DNA of 64,000 nucleotides. It comes from UBA961 sp014191195 (lineage in GTDB: Bacteria > Bacteroidota > Ignavibacteria > Kapaibacteriales > UBA961). The notes beneath the pieces were generated by a model. That model had not been told where the DNA came from. It saw only the letters and a program-made list of their open reading frames with translations, and did no database searches. Position numbers and translations under genes: made by a program. The stretch is from contig OZ123195.1 in NCBI GenBank assembly GCA_964204605.1, positions 186,001 through 250,000 on the forward strand. The letters are read 5' to 3'. Each line of letters starts with the position of its first letter. The first letter of the stretch is position 1. Of this stretch, positions 25,862 to 34,822 are shown one piece after another.

Positions 25862-27679
25862 CCAATAATCTAATAGGTGTTTTTGCTCTGAAGATAAATT
25901 ATGATTGATAGTCAAACTATATGAATGCTGTTTAATAGGCTTTAAGCTTGTATTGTATATTATTCCATCACTATGTGCAATAATATCTGCTTTTTTATCA
26001 ATGCCATTGGCATTCATGCAATCTTGTAATGCTTTTATAGATGATACTCGTATTCCATTTATAGCAATAATTTCATCATCTATGCCAATTCCAGCATCGG
26101 CAGAAGGTGTTCCTTCTTCAATATCTCTAATAAATAATTTTCCTGACTCCTCTCGAATTCCCCAACCACAAAAGACAGATTCAGGTTTTTGGAGGAATGG
26201 TCTTAATTCTCCATAAAAATCAAACTGAGATATACTTGCGGAATCGCTCCATTGCAAGCCAAATGCAGAAAATATATCATGATAAGGTAATTCATCTTTG
26301 CCATTAAGCCAATGGATTAGTTCAGATTGAATGCTTACTTCGCATGAATTTTCTATGATTTCTATGATTTGATTTTCTGTGAAACCTGTATGAGGATTAA
26401 TTTTATATAAGGAATACATCTGTTGTAAAGCATGCTCTAATCGTTTATTGCCATTAGATTTAATGATGATAAGCATATCTAAAAGCAAAGTGATAATTCC
26501 GCCTTTTACATAATAAGAGGGGAATCTATTATTCTGGTCTGGACTCATGGAATAGAGTTTTACCCATGCCAAATAACTACTATCTTTTATAGACATAGCA
26601 AAGCGTCCAGGAACTCTTGCTAAGCGTCCTAAATGTGACTGAGCTAATATATTCAAATACTCAGATTGTGAGTAAAATCCTGCTCTATACGACAAATAAT
26701 CATCATAATAAGATGTAAAGCCTTCTGCTAACCAGAGCATTGATGTATAGTTTTCTTTTGTGTAATCAAATGGACCTAATTCAATAGGTCTAATTCTTTT
26801 CACATTCCATGTGTGAAAGAATTCATGCACTAATAAAGACATCATTTGTTGAGCAGCAACTTTATCGCTAAATGCACTTGGTTCCACTGCGCTAACATTA
26901 CATCGTAAATGTTCTAGTCCACCTCTTTGCCCTTCTGCTACTAAAAGAAAAAATACATATCTATCATATGGTAAATCACCCCAAAATTCCTTTTCTACTA
27001 ACACTGCTCTTTTTATTTCTTCTAATAACCAATTTCCATCAACCGGTATTTTGCTAATAATCGCTAATTCGTGAAGTGAATTGTCTAATGTGAAAGACAA
27101 AACTTGATGATTCCCAATTTCAATAGGTGAGTCTAAAAGGATATGATAATTTAATGCACCATATATATGATCTGATTTTGTAGAGACAGGGGATAAAGCT
27201 GTTGTTATTTTCGGCCATTGATCAGGATCTCTTTTTATGATAACATGGTGGATTTCATCCATTCTGTTTTCAACATATAATAATGTTCCAACAGGTACGA
27301 TATATGCATGATTTCGATTTACATGAGAAGATCTTACTCCCTTTTCATTTGCATAATATGTATATGAAATTCGTAGTGATGAGATCCCAATAGTTTCTAT
27401 AACAAAAGATGACTTTGAATGCCAATGCCATGTAACATGTTCTCCATTCATCCCATAAACATTAATATTACCAAGATGCATGATCATATCACGAATTTTA
27501 TAACTTCCAGGCATCCACACTGGCAAACCAACTGTGATTGATTGTTGATCTATATCAAGTATTTCCATAGAAATATCTACAAGATGTCTTGATGCATGTT
27601 CAAAAGACAAAGCATATATAATCTTGGCATTGGTTCCAAGTAGGTCGATATCTTTTTGTTCTATCTGATAAGAAGTCAT
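25847..27679 (-). CDS. M61 family metallopeptidase with PDZ domain
   Basis: Glycyl-aminopeptidase-like zinc protease, 610 residues, full length. Order: N-terminal beta domain (about 1-180), catalytic domain with GGLEHLR, the zinc motif HEFFHTWNVKRIRP and LWLAEGFTSYYDDYL supplying the third ligand, then a C-terminal PDZ domain (about 500-590) with IEEGTPSADAGIGIDDEIIAING. No signal peptide is visible, so a cytoplasmic enzyme is likely. The start ATG at 27679 fits the family N-terminus. Confidence 0.92.
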   Translation of the reverse strand: MTSYQIEQKDIDLLGTNAKIIYALSFEHASRHLVDISMEILDIDQQSITVGLPVWMPGSYKIRDMIMHLGNINVYGMNGEHVTWHWHSKSSFVIETIGISSLRISYTYYANEKGVRSSHVNRNHAYIVPVGTLLYVENRMDEIHHVIIKRDPDQWPKITTALSPVSTKSDHIYGALNYHILLDSPIEIGNHQVLSFTLDNSLHELAIISKIPVDGNWLLEEIKRAVLVEKEFWGDLPYDRYVFFLLVAEGQRGGLEHLRCNVSAVEPSAFSDKVAAQQMMSLLVHEFFHTWNVKRIRPIELGPFDYTKENYTSMLWLAEGFTSYYDDYLSYRAGFYSQSEYLNILAQSHLGRLARVPGRFAMSIKDSSYLAWVKLYSMSPDQNNRFPSYYVKGGIITLLLDMLIIIKSNGNKRLEHALQQMYSLYKINPHTGFTENQIIEIIENSCEVSIQSELIHWLNGKDELPYHDIFSAFGLQWSDSASISQFDFYGELRPFLQKPESVFCGWGIREESGKLFIRDIEEGTPSADAGIGIDDEIIAINGIRVSSIKALQDCMNANGIDKKADIIAHSDGIIYNTSLKPIKQHSYSLTINHNLSSEQKHLLDYWLLRS

Positions 27680-27702
27680 ATTAATATTTTAGATCATTAA
27701 AT

Positions 27703-27744
27703 AAAAAAACGTGCATAATCCCTAAAATAAAGAAGAATGCACGT
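27703..27744 (-). terminator. Intrinsic terminator after the pseudouridine synthase gene
   Basis: AACGTGCAT / ATGCACGTT stem with a 19-nt loop and a run of T on the minus strand (27703-27708). It lies 27 bp beyond the stop and before the M61 gene start. Confidence 0.75.
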
Positions 27745-27770
27745 TAAAAATATTATTACTGAACAATGAT

Positions 27771-29591
27771 TTACATTTGTTTGCGCAGTTCTTCGCACCA
27801 AGTGCGATGTATAATTCGCCATGCTGCTTTATTTGGAGCATCAGATTTTTGCACAGGACTGGCCGGTGGCACAACTTTGTAATCGTCTGGAACAATATAA
27901 GGTTCAATAGATTCATTAGATTCAGCTATAAGTTTTTCAATTTCTGCTGCGTCTAATCTTCTCCAAGATCCTGGGTGAAAATCCCTTGTAGATAAATGGC
28001 CAAGTGTAGTTCTTTCGAATGACAATGTTTCTAAGCCGTATTCTTTCAAGGCAGTACGTAAATCTTTAGGAGTAGATGTTCTTGCTTGAATTCTTAACCA
28101 ACAATTTCTAGTATTTGCTCTTTCTAATACTACAGAAACATGCTCTTCTGTTTGAGTGCGGACAAAATCAAGGATTATATCAACTTCTTCTATAGATTGA
28201 AGTGGTCTGTGAACTTTAATCCGATATGTTTTTGCGATATTTTGTAATTCACTTCCATATCTACGTTTGCAATCAATATCATTTGTAAATAGCAACATAC
28301 CACTAGATGCAATTTCTAAGCATCCTAAAGGGGCAAACCATCCAGTTTTTTGTCTCATTAAACGATAAATAGTCGGAGAATTTTGTTCATTAGAACCAGC
28401 AAAATGTCTTCCTTTATGGATTGCAATATACATCTTGTCTAATTTCTGATTAACTGGGATGCCTTTTATCTCGAACATATCAAAATTAATACGTACACGT
28501 GCATTTGGATTTGTAACGATTTCTCCATTTACAGCTACTAAACCTTCACGAATTGCTCTTAGGCAAATTCTTGGTGAACCATAATCACATTTTGAAATGG
28601 CTTTTACTAATGTAATCGGACGATTTTCATAATTCTGTCTATAATCATCGCGTCCTTGATAATCATTACTATATCTGGAATCGGGATTATGATTTCTGGA
28701 TCGCATGATACGTTCTCCGCCATATCTACTACCGTCATTTTCACTACGATTTTGATATGGAGGTCTTTGAGGTGCATCGTCCCTGGTATATCGACGATCA
28801 TATTGTGGCCTATCACCATAATTAGGTCTAGGAGTATATTGTGGGCGGCCTTCATAAGACTGACGATTTTCTACATTATCTCGACTATATGTATTTGGTG
28901 GCCTATCGTAATTTTGTCTAGGAGCACCTTCTGGGGCCCTGTAAGGAGGCCTTGGTTGATACTCTCTTTGAGGAGGTCTTGAATCGCCATAATTATTTGG
29001 TCTATATTGATCTGGGGCCCTATAAGGAGGCCTTGGTTGATACTCTCTTGGCGGCCTTGAATCGCCATAATTATTTGGTCTGTATTGATCTGGAGCTATA
29101 TAAGGCCTTGGTTGATATTCTCTTCTTTCATTATCTCTACTTCCATAGCGATTATCAGAATATCCAGAAGGCCTATTGCTATAATTGTTTCGATTATCAT
29201 TTCGATTATCGTAACGATTGTCATTTCTACTATCACTTCTACTATCATTTCGATTATCACTTCTACTATCATTTCGATTATCATTTCGATTATCGTAACG
29301 ATTGTCATAATAATTTTGGCGAGGAGGATAATGCCCCGTATTTCTAGGATTATCATTCTCTCTTCTTTGAAACTCTCTTGGTTGTCCTGAATCACCATAA
29401 GAAGTATTATCTTTTCTATATGGTGTTCTAGGGCGTTTTTCTAGATCACCCTCTGGTGTAGAAGAAAAATTTGCAGGGCTCTCATTTACATGCTGAGAAT
29501 CTGAATTTGAGAAATCAGAATACGATGTTTGACTTCCAGAATCTGCTGTGTCAAAGTTTTGTTCATCCGAATCATTGTGTAGATGTTCCAT
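27771..29591 (-). CDS. RluB/RsuA-type pseudouridine synthase with a long disordered N-terminal extension
   Basis: The C-terminal half (about residues 330-606) is an RsuA/RluB-like rRNA pseudouridine synthase: an S4 RNA-binding domain (REGLVAVNGEIVTNPNARV) and a catalytic domain. The usual catalytic GRLD motif is not clear: the matching segment reads LEIASSGMLLFTNDIDCKRR, where Asp follows I in NDID. The N-terminal 300+ residues are low-complexity, rich in Asn, Asp, Arg, Tyr, Pro, built from 4-residue D-N/S-R-N/S and ~26-residue repeats. ATG at 29591 is preferred over 29669 because a promoter-like element lies between them. Such extensions occur on Bacteroidota RluB homologues. Confidence 0.82.
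   Translation of the reverse strand: MEHLHNDSDEQNFDTADSGSQTSYSDFSNSDSQHVNESPANFSSTPEGDLEKRPRTPYRKDNTSYGDSGQPREFQRRENDNPRNTGHYPPRQNYYDNRYDNRNDNRNDSRSDNRNDSRSDSRNDNRYDNRNDNRNNYSNRPSGYSDNRYGSRDNERREYQPRPYIAPDQYRPNNYGDSRPPREYQPRPPYRAPDQYRPNNYGDSRPPQREYQPRPPYRAPEGAPRQNYDRPPNTYSRDNVENRQSYEGRPQYTPRPNYGDRPQYDRRYTRDDAPQRPPYQNRSENDGSRYGGERIMRSRNHNPDSRYSNDYQGRDDYRQNYENRPITLVKAISKCDYGSPRICLRAIREGLVAVNGEIVTNPNARVRINFDMFEIKGIPVNQKLDKMYIAIHKGRHFAGSNEQNSPTIYRLMRQKTGWFAPLGCLEIASSGMLLFTNDIDCKRRYGSELQNIAKTYRIKVHRPLQSIEEVDIILDFVRTQTEEHVSVVLERANTRNCWLRIQARTSTPKDLRTALKEYGLETLSFERTTLGHLSTRDFHPGSWRRLDAAEIEKLIAESNESIEPYIVPDDYKVVPPASPVQKSDAPNKAAWRIIHRTWCEELRKQM
28933..29130 (-). repeat. In-frame ~80-bp tandem repeat within the pseudouridine synthase gene
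   Basis: Two almost identical copies (28933-29013, 81 bp; 29014-29091, 78 bp) and a partial third (29092-29130). The encoded unit contains REYQPRP, YRAPDQYRPNNYG and DSRPP. The one-codon length difference keeps the frame. Confidence 0.85.
29189..29308 (-). repeat. 12-bp-period microsatellite-like tract coding for NDNR/SDSR repeats
   Basis: Reiterated CATTTCGATTAT and CACTTCTACTAT units, in frame, encode a run of four-residue repeats such as DNRN, DSRS and DNRY. The longer block around TTATCGTAACGATTGTCAT occurs at both ends, suggesting duplication or slippage. Confidence 0.85.
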
Positions 29592-29637
29592 AATATACTC
29601 ATGAAGCCCAAATGGGCTGTGCGCTATACCCGAGGCG

Positions 29638-29666
29638 CAAATGTAATAAAAAATATAATTTCCTAA
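29638..29666 (-). promoter_or_regulatory. Possible promoter of the pseudouridine synthase gene
   Basis: Minus strand: TACATTTG (29638-29645) fits the -7 element; a TTG about 21 bp upstream is a loose -33 match. If real, transcription starts after the ATG at 29669 and therefore supports ATG 29591 as the start. Confidence 0.35.
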
Positions 29667-29731
29667 CAATTACTTGCTGACCCTTAGCGGAAGTAATCAA
29701 ATATAACAGACGGATACATTATCTGTTAAAA

Positions 29732-30499
29732 TTATCTAAATAAAGCTTTTACTCTTCTTTGAAATCTAGGCGGTATTGAATGAAATATATATGATCTTAT
29801 TATTCTCAATTTCCAAACAAGATTCTCTGTAGCATTCATTACTCTTCTTTTTGCTAAATCAGGCTTTAGACCTAATTTTGTAATCGTTTTCAGTGCTTCT
29901 TTTTCCCAAACACCTTTAATAACTGTATTGCAAGCAGGTATAAGTTCTTTTGTTGAAGCATAAAATTCATCATAATCATCACTTCTTACTGTTCCAATTT
30001 CTTCGAATTCCCAAGCATTCTCACCCTTTATCAATAGCTTGGACAACAATTCTTTTTTCCAAACCGAAAATACTACTGAGGATCTATACACCGAACCTTT
30101 TGAAATTATTCCTATATCGTCATTATATGGAATATCTGGCGCAGGAGTCGGGTTTAATCGAAGATAATTAATATCATGTTCGATAGCCCAATCAAGCAAT
30201 TGAACAATTTTATCTGATTGTACATGCCCTGTGAGATATAAATCTTCTATATATAAAAGTACATATTTTTCTGGGATCTGATGTAAAGCATTTTGCAGAC
30301 TTTCAGACCAAGAATGATCATTGCCTACACAGATTGAAATTACATCATTAAAATTTGCTTTAATATTGTTCGAAAGCAAATACACTTTAAAAGGACAATC
30401 TTTCCAAAACTTTCTAAGCAATACTATGCATGAATTCCATAAGTCTTGATATTTATCACACGATACAATTAGCAATGCACATTGTATGTCTTTATTCAT
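29732..30499 (-). CDS. Putative glycan-cluster protein, glycosyltransferase-like
   Basis: 255 residues, not firmly recognised. The beginning, CALLIVSCDKYQDLWNSC, and KYVLLYIEDLYLTGHV (about 93-108) resemble a GT-A-type fold with an acidic sugar-nucleotide motif, as found in capsule or LPS clusters. The C-terminus is Arg/Lys-rich and basic. It lies 67 bp after the GT4 gene on the same strand, at the end of a glycan cluster, which supports a role in surface polysaccharide. Function is inferred from fold-like features and context only. Confidence 0.45.
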   Translation of the reverse strand: MNKDIQCALLIVSCDKYQDLWNSCIVLLRKFWKDCPFKVYLLSNNIKANFNDVISICVGNDHSWSESLQNALHQIPEKYVLLYIEDLYLTGHVQSDKIVQLLDWAIEHDINYLRLNPTPAPDIPYNDDIGIISKGSVYRSSVVFSVWKKELLSKLLIKGENAWEFEEIGTVRSDDYDEFYASTKELIPACNTVIKGVWEKEALKTITKLGLKPDLAKRRVMNATENLVWKLRIIRSYIFHSIPPRFQRRVKALFR

Positions 30500-30566
30500 G
30501 GATTCAGAGTCACTGGTAGTTGAAAATCGTTACAAAACTAAAAAAAATAAGTAAATACAAAGTACT

Positions 30567-31751
30567 TTATTTGTTTTCATAGGTATTAAAAGTATGTATA
30601 AATCTTAAAAGTTCCTTTTCGTCTATCTGCCAATTATATGTTTCTTTAAAACTGTTCAATCCATTATTGGACATTTCTTCAATATTAGCATGATACATTG
30701 TATTGATTAATTCTGAAATTCCTTTTGGTGTCGAGCAGTCCCCATAAATACCCGCTTGAGTTTCATCTAATAATCGTTTCATAGGATGTAAAGAAGAACT
30801 TATAATTGGTTTGCCGCAACTTATATAATCAAATGCCTTATTCGGCAATGTATGATTTCTAAAATCATCGATTGTATAGGGTAATATACCAATATCAGTT
30901 TCACTATACAAAGAGCATAAATCCTTGGCTTTGTAAGCATCCAATATATGAATTCTATCTTTACAAGATAAACTATTTACTTTCTTGATAATATCTCTTT
31001 TTGTTTCACCTTCACCTGCTAAAACTAATTGAATATTTTTTATTTGTTGAGCTGCTATATTGAATCCTTCAACAAGCATTTCTAGGTTTCTTTCTAAAGT
31101 AAAATAGCCATGATGTGCAAATACAATTGGAGGAATTCGGCTACCTTTTTTACAAGATGAAAATGCATCAATGTATGGTGTATTATGTACAATAGACAAT
31201 AAATGAGGTGGATAATGATACTCTTTAATAAGCCTATTATTTTGTTCTACACAAACTGTAATTATCCCATGAGCATGGCTAACTGCATGTTTTTCAATTA
31301 ATTGTGGAATTGATAATGTGTGGACAAAGAGTCTTCCAATAATATTGGATTTGTATTTTTTCCATTCTTTCATTGCGGCAGGATAATGTTCGGCCATATC
31401 AATAAGAAGTGGAATATTTTTACCTTTAGAAGCATGTACGCAATTAGACATTAACAATATTTCTCTGCAGATGATTAAATCTGGGGAAAATTCATATATG
31501 CAATTACTTATTGCTTTTGTCCAAAAAGGATTCCCTGGAATTCCTTCATATAAAAAAGATATTTTTGAAAAACCTACCCTATACACAGTATAACCATCGA
31601 TTTCTTCTGTTTGTTTGTTTTCCTTACACCATTTGCAGACTAAAATTACTGTATGTCCGGCTTCTGCTAGAGATTTACATAATTTTTCTGCTCTAACTTC
31701 CTCTGGAAAACGCCCTTTGTGAATATACAATATTGTTTTTGTATCAGCCAT
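30567..31751 (-). CDS. GT4-family glycosyltransferase
   Basis: 394 residues in two Rossmann halves. N-terminal half begins ILYIHKGRFPEEVRAEKLCKS, with AEAGHTVILVC; the C-terminal half contains VFAHHGYFTLERNLE, IQLVLAGEGE, the donor-site DIGILPYTIDDFRNHTLPNK and FDYISCGKPIISS. Likely builds a cell-surface glycan in the cytoplasm. Acceptor and donor sugars are unknown. It starts 2 bp after the accA stop, so accA and this gene are coupled. Confidence 0.87.
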   Translation of the reverse strand: MADTKTILYIHKGRFPEEVRAEKLCKSLAEAGHTVILVCKWCKENKQTEEIDGYTVYRVGFSKISFLYEGIPGNPFWTKAISNCIYEFSPDLIICREILLMSNCVHASKGKNIPLLIDMAEHYPAAMKEWKKYKSNIIGRLFVHTLSIPQLIEKHAVSHAHGIITVCVEQNNRLIKEYHYPPHLLSIVHNTPYIDAFSSCKKGSRIPPIVFAHHGYFTLERNLEMLVEGFNIAAQQIKNIQLVLAGEGETKRDIIKKVNSLSCKDRIHILDAYKAKDLCSLYSETDIGILPYTIDDFRNHTLPNKAFDYISCGKPIISSSLHPMKRLLDETQAGIYGDCSTPKGISELINTMYHANIEEMSNNGLNSFKETYNWQIDEKELLRFIHTFNTYENK

Positions 31752-31753
31752 TT

Positions 31754-32707
31754 TTATTCAGTCCATACACCCATATTTGCAAATTTATCTCTTCTTTGCT
31801 TTACTAATAATCGTGATTCAATATGTTGCAATTGATCTAATTCTTCAGTTAAAACATCTCTTAATGTTTCGAATATTTGCAAAGGAACCCTATGAGCTCC
31901 GCCAATAGGTTCTGGAATAATTCTATCGATAATTCCATACTCTTTTAAATCTGGTGCTGTTAATTTTAACGCTTCAGCAGCCTGTTCTTTAAAATCCCAA
32001 CTTCGCCACAAAATACTGGAGCAAGATTCAGGAGCAATAACAGAATACCAAGAATTTTCTAGCATTAATATTCTATTTCCTATTCCTATACCTAGGGCAC
32101 CACCAGATGCACCTTCACCAATGATACATATAATGATAGGTACTTTAAGGCCAGACATAACCAATAAATTATCTGCAATAGCTTGAGCTTGTCCTCTTTC
32201 TTCGGCTTCTATCCCCGGAAATGCACCAGGGGTATCTAATAAACAAATGATAGGAATATGAAATTTTTCAGCTAAAAGCATCAATCGTTTTGCTTTACGA
32301 TATCCTTCGGGATTAGGCATTCCAAAATTACGATAGACATTAGATTTAGTATCTCTACCCTTTTGATGCCCAATTACCATAACAGATTTACCATTAAGTT
32401 TGGCAATACCGCCAACTATAGCTGGATCATCTCTAAAACCTCTGTCACCGTGCAATTCTACAAAATCTGTAAAAGTGAAATTGAGATAATCCAATGTATA
32501 TGGTCTATCTGGATGCCTTGCAATTTGTACTCTTTGCCAGCGTGTTAAGCTTGCATAAATATTTATGCGTAATGCTTCTATATGAGATTCCAATTCCTGA
32601 ATCTGAGGCTCTAAATCAGTAATATTCGGAAGATTCCGCATCTCTCTAATTTTATTTTCTAATTCAACAATTGGTTTTTCGAATTCAAGAACGAAGTTTG
32701 AAGCCAC
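31754..32707 (-). CDS. accA: Acetyl-CoA carboxylase carboxyltransferase subunit alpha
   Basis: Forms with AccD the carboxyltransferase that makes malonyl-CoA. Family motifs: FEKPIVELENKI at the N-terminus, RHPDRPYTLDYL, DFVELHGDRGFRDDPAIVGG, GRDTKSNVYRNFGMPNPEG, IGEGASGGALGIGIGN and APESCSSILWR. 317 residues, normal. The frame begins with GTG at 32707, 23 bp inside the preceding glycosyltransferase gene; no later start precedes the conserved region. Its position between glycosyltransferases is unusual but probably just shared transcription. Confidence 0.95.
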   Translation of the reverse strand: MASNFVLEFEKPIVELENKIREMRNLPNITDLEPQIQELESHIEALRINIYASLTRWQRVQIARHPDRPYTLDYLNFTFTDFVELHGDRGFRDDPAIVGGIAKLNGKSVMVIGHQKGRDTKSNVYRNFGMPNPEGYRKAKRLMLLAEKFHIPIICLLDTPGAFPGIEAEERGQAQAIADNLLVMSGLKVPIIICIIGEGASGGALGIGIGNRILMLENSWYSVIAPESCSSILWRSWDFKEQAAEALKLTAPDLKEYGIIDRIIPEPIGGAHRVPLQIFETLRDVLTEELDQLQHIESRLLVKQRRDKFANMGVWTE

Positions 32708-34643
32708 TGAGTCCTATCCGTAGTAGGTGTTTAATAAGTATTTCTATATCTAATGTCGGTGTATAATACCGAATATAATGTTCATTTAAGTTAAGTATTG
32801 CTTGGGTAGATAAAATTTCTGGTTTACTTATATGCACCAAACCCGTAATTCCAATTTTACCAAATACAGGTAAAGAATTATCGATTTGATATAAACCAAT
32901 GATACTCATCTTACCTTTATATACATTAATAAGTTTTTTTAATAATGAAATAGGGTTTTTAGAAAACAAAAATACGATAGGGACGCCAAGTGACAAAAAG
33001 AAAAGACTAATACATAAATCTACTAATCTCTTCTGAAGTCTATATCGTAATCTTTGTAGATTTATTATTGGGATGGCAGCAGAAATTCCTGATATATCAT
33101 TTGTGATTCTAGAAACTATAATATCATCATATTCTTGAACTGCATGTATTCTTACTTTGCTTCCTGCAAACATTGATGAGTATTTAATTATATCGCTTAT
33201 CTCTATTGTTGAATCAAGCATGATAATTTCATCAGCCTCTTGATTATAGACAATTTCTTTTAAAGCATCAGCTTTACCCAATACAGGTAATTGATGGGCA
33301 TATGAAGTTTCATCCTTAACTGTAACTCTTCCTACAATTATAGTATTTCTTGATTCGGCTGATTGCAATGCATTTACTATCTCATGTTCATGAGCATTTG
33401 TGCCTAAAAGAATAATTCTTTTATCAGATTTGTTTCCAAATAGAGTGTGATATAGATGCCATAAAAGTCTGAGTGCTACAGAAAATGACAAAGAAAATCC
33501 TATAGTCATTAATAATACGCCCCTGCTAAAGGCATATTCTTTAAAAAAGTATGTGAGGGATGATAATATAAAAAAAGAGGCAAAGTATCCTGTTAAAACT
33601 GGTTTTAGTTTGCCAGAATATTCAAAATATGCACCAGCAAAAAGCAGACAACCAAGAGCAATTAAGCTACTTGAGAAAAATACCATTGGATATGCATATT
33701 CTGGAAATGAGAATGGATTCCCAAATCTAATGTAAGTAGCTAACATTATTGACGCAATAACAACAAGAATATCCCCAATCATAAATAATCCTTGTTCAGC
33801 AAAATAGAAAACTGAAGCAAATGATGCTCGAAGCCAAATGCCAATCCTTAGGAAAAAAAGAAAGAGAGTGGAATTATTGAAGTGTTTTTTTGTAAATATT
33901 TCCATAGAGGAATAAAATACGTGGATTGCATTTAAAGAGCTTCTTTTTGTACTTTCACCCTTAAAGTGAATAATAGTTGGCTCATGTACATATGAAACTT
34001 TCCATCCTAATATTTGGGCTCTATAACATAAGTCTAAATCTTCACCATACATAAAGAAATCAGTATCAAAACCATGTGTTTGTTCTAATACTTCGCGTCT
34101 ACAAAACATAAATGCGCCAATCAAAGCATCAACTTCATAGGTTTCATAGATACTTTTATAGGTTAAATTATACCCTGCACATAATTTTGATGATGGAAAT
34201 AATGATTGCAATCCAAATAGTTTACAAAAAGATGCCCATGGGCTTGGAAAACCCCTTCGGCAAGCAATTTGAAAACTTCCGTCTGCATTTAGTACTCTGC
34301 ATCCAGCAATGCCTGTTTCTATATGTGAGTTCATATATTCAAGCATGTGCTTTAATGTTAATTCATGAACAATAGTATCTGGATTTAATAAAAGTATATA
34401 TTTCCCTTTTGATTGTTGTATACCAATATTATTTGCTGCCCCAAAACCAATATTATGAGGAAGCCACTCAAAATGTGCATCAGAATATTTATCAGAAAAA
34501 TATTCTTTTGATCCATCTGTTGAATTATTATCAATTATAATAATTTCTGAATCTATGCCTTGTAAAGCAATGTGAACCGAGTTCAAACATTGTACAAGGA
34601 AATCTTTGACATTATAATTAACAATAATTACTGAAATATCCAT
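32685..34643 (-). CDS. GT2 glycosyltransferase fused to a truncated polyprenyl-phosphate sugar-transferase-like module
   Basis: 652 residues. About 1-260: GT2 family (VIIVNYNVKDFLVQCLNS, DNNSTDGS, acidic LLLNPDT, GEDLDLCYRAQ), like rhamnosyltransferases. About 275-400: several membrane helices. About 405-520: Rossmann module IILLGTNAHEHEIVNAL as in WbaP/WcaJ-type phosphoglycosyl transferases. About 538-652: a remnant of their C-terminal domain, starting KRLVDLCISLFFLSLGVPIVF, then jumping to LINVYKGKMSIIG, GKIGITGLVHI and DIEILIKHLL. The segment with the catalytic Asp-Glu and the YKFRSM region is missing, so that module is probably inactive. Confidence 0.82.
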   Translation of the reverse strand: MDISVIIVNYNVKDFLVQCLNSVHIALQGIDSEIIIIDNNSTDGSKEYFSDKYSDAHFEWLPHNIGFGAANNIGIQQSKGKYILLLNPDTIVHELTLKHMLEYMNSHIETGIAGCRVLNADGSFQIACRRGFPSPWASFCKLFGLQSLFPSSKLCAGYNLTYKSIYETYEVDALIGAFMFCRREVLEQTHGFDTDFFMYGEDLDLCYRAQILGWKVSYVHEPTIIHFKGESTKRSSLNAIHVFYSSMEIFTKKHFNNSTLFLFFLRIGIWLRASFASVFYFAEQGLFMIGDILVVIASIMLATYIRFGNPFSFPEYAYPMVFFSSSLIALGCLLFAGAYFEYSGKLKPVLTGYFASFFILSSLTYFFKEYAFSRGVLLMTIGFSLSFSVALRLLWHLYHTLFGNKSDKRIILLGTNAHEHEIVNALQSAESRNTIIVGRVTVKDETSYAHQLPVLGKADALKEIVYNQEADEIIMLDSTIEISDIIKYSSMFAGSKVRIHAVQEYDDIIVSRITNDISGISAAIPIINLQRLRYRLQKRLVDLCISLFFLSLGVPIVFLFSKNPISLLKKLINVYKGKMSIIGLYQIDNSLPVFGKIGITGLVHISKPEILSTQAILNLNEHYIRYYTPTLDIEILIKHLLRIGLSGFKLRS

Positions 34644-34822
34644 GTTCTGGTGTTGTGTATGATCATCGTTTCTAATTACTTAGGCGAAAATAGGGAAAAT
34701 ATTGCTGTTAAGTATTAATCTCTCCATCAACCAAAAGAATGATACTATTGCAGAATACCTATATTTACACAAAATGTTCCTTTACAGTATAAGTAAATAC
34801 TCATCAGCATATAAAGATCTTT

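Noticed and set aside
29189..29308. CRISPR-like short repeats
   Set aside because: Units are 12 bp, contiguous, without unique spacers, in frame inside a gene and with no cas genes nearby.
28952..29390. Plus-strand ORFs of 131, 101 and 108 residues rich in HYHFDYHF and similar repeats
   Set aside because: They are antisense to the repeat tract of the pseudouridine synthase gene and arise from the same repeats; the sense frame has a recognisable S4 domain.
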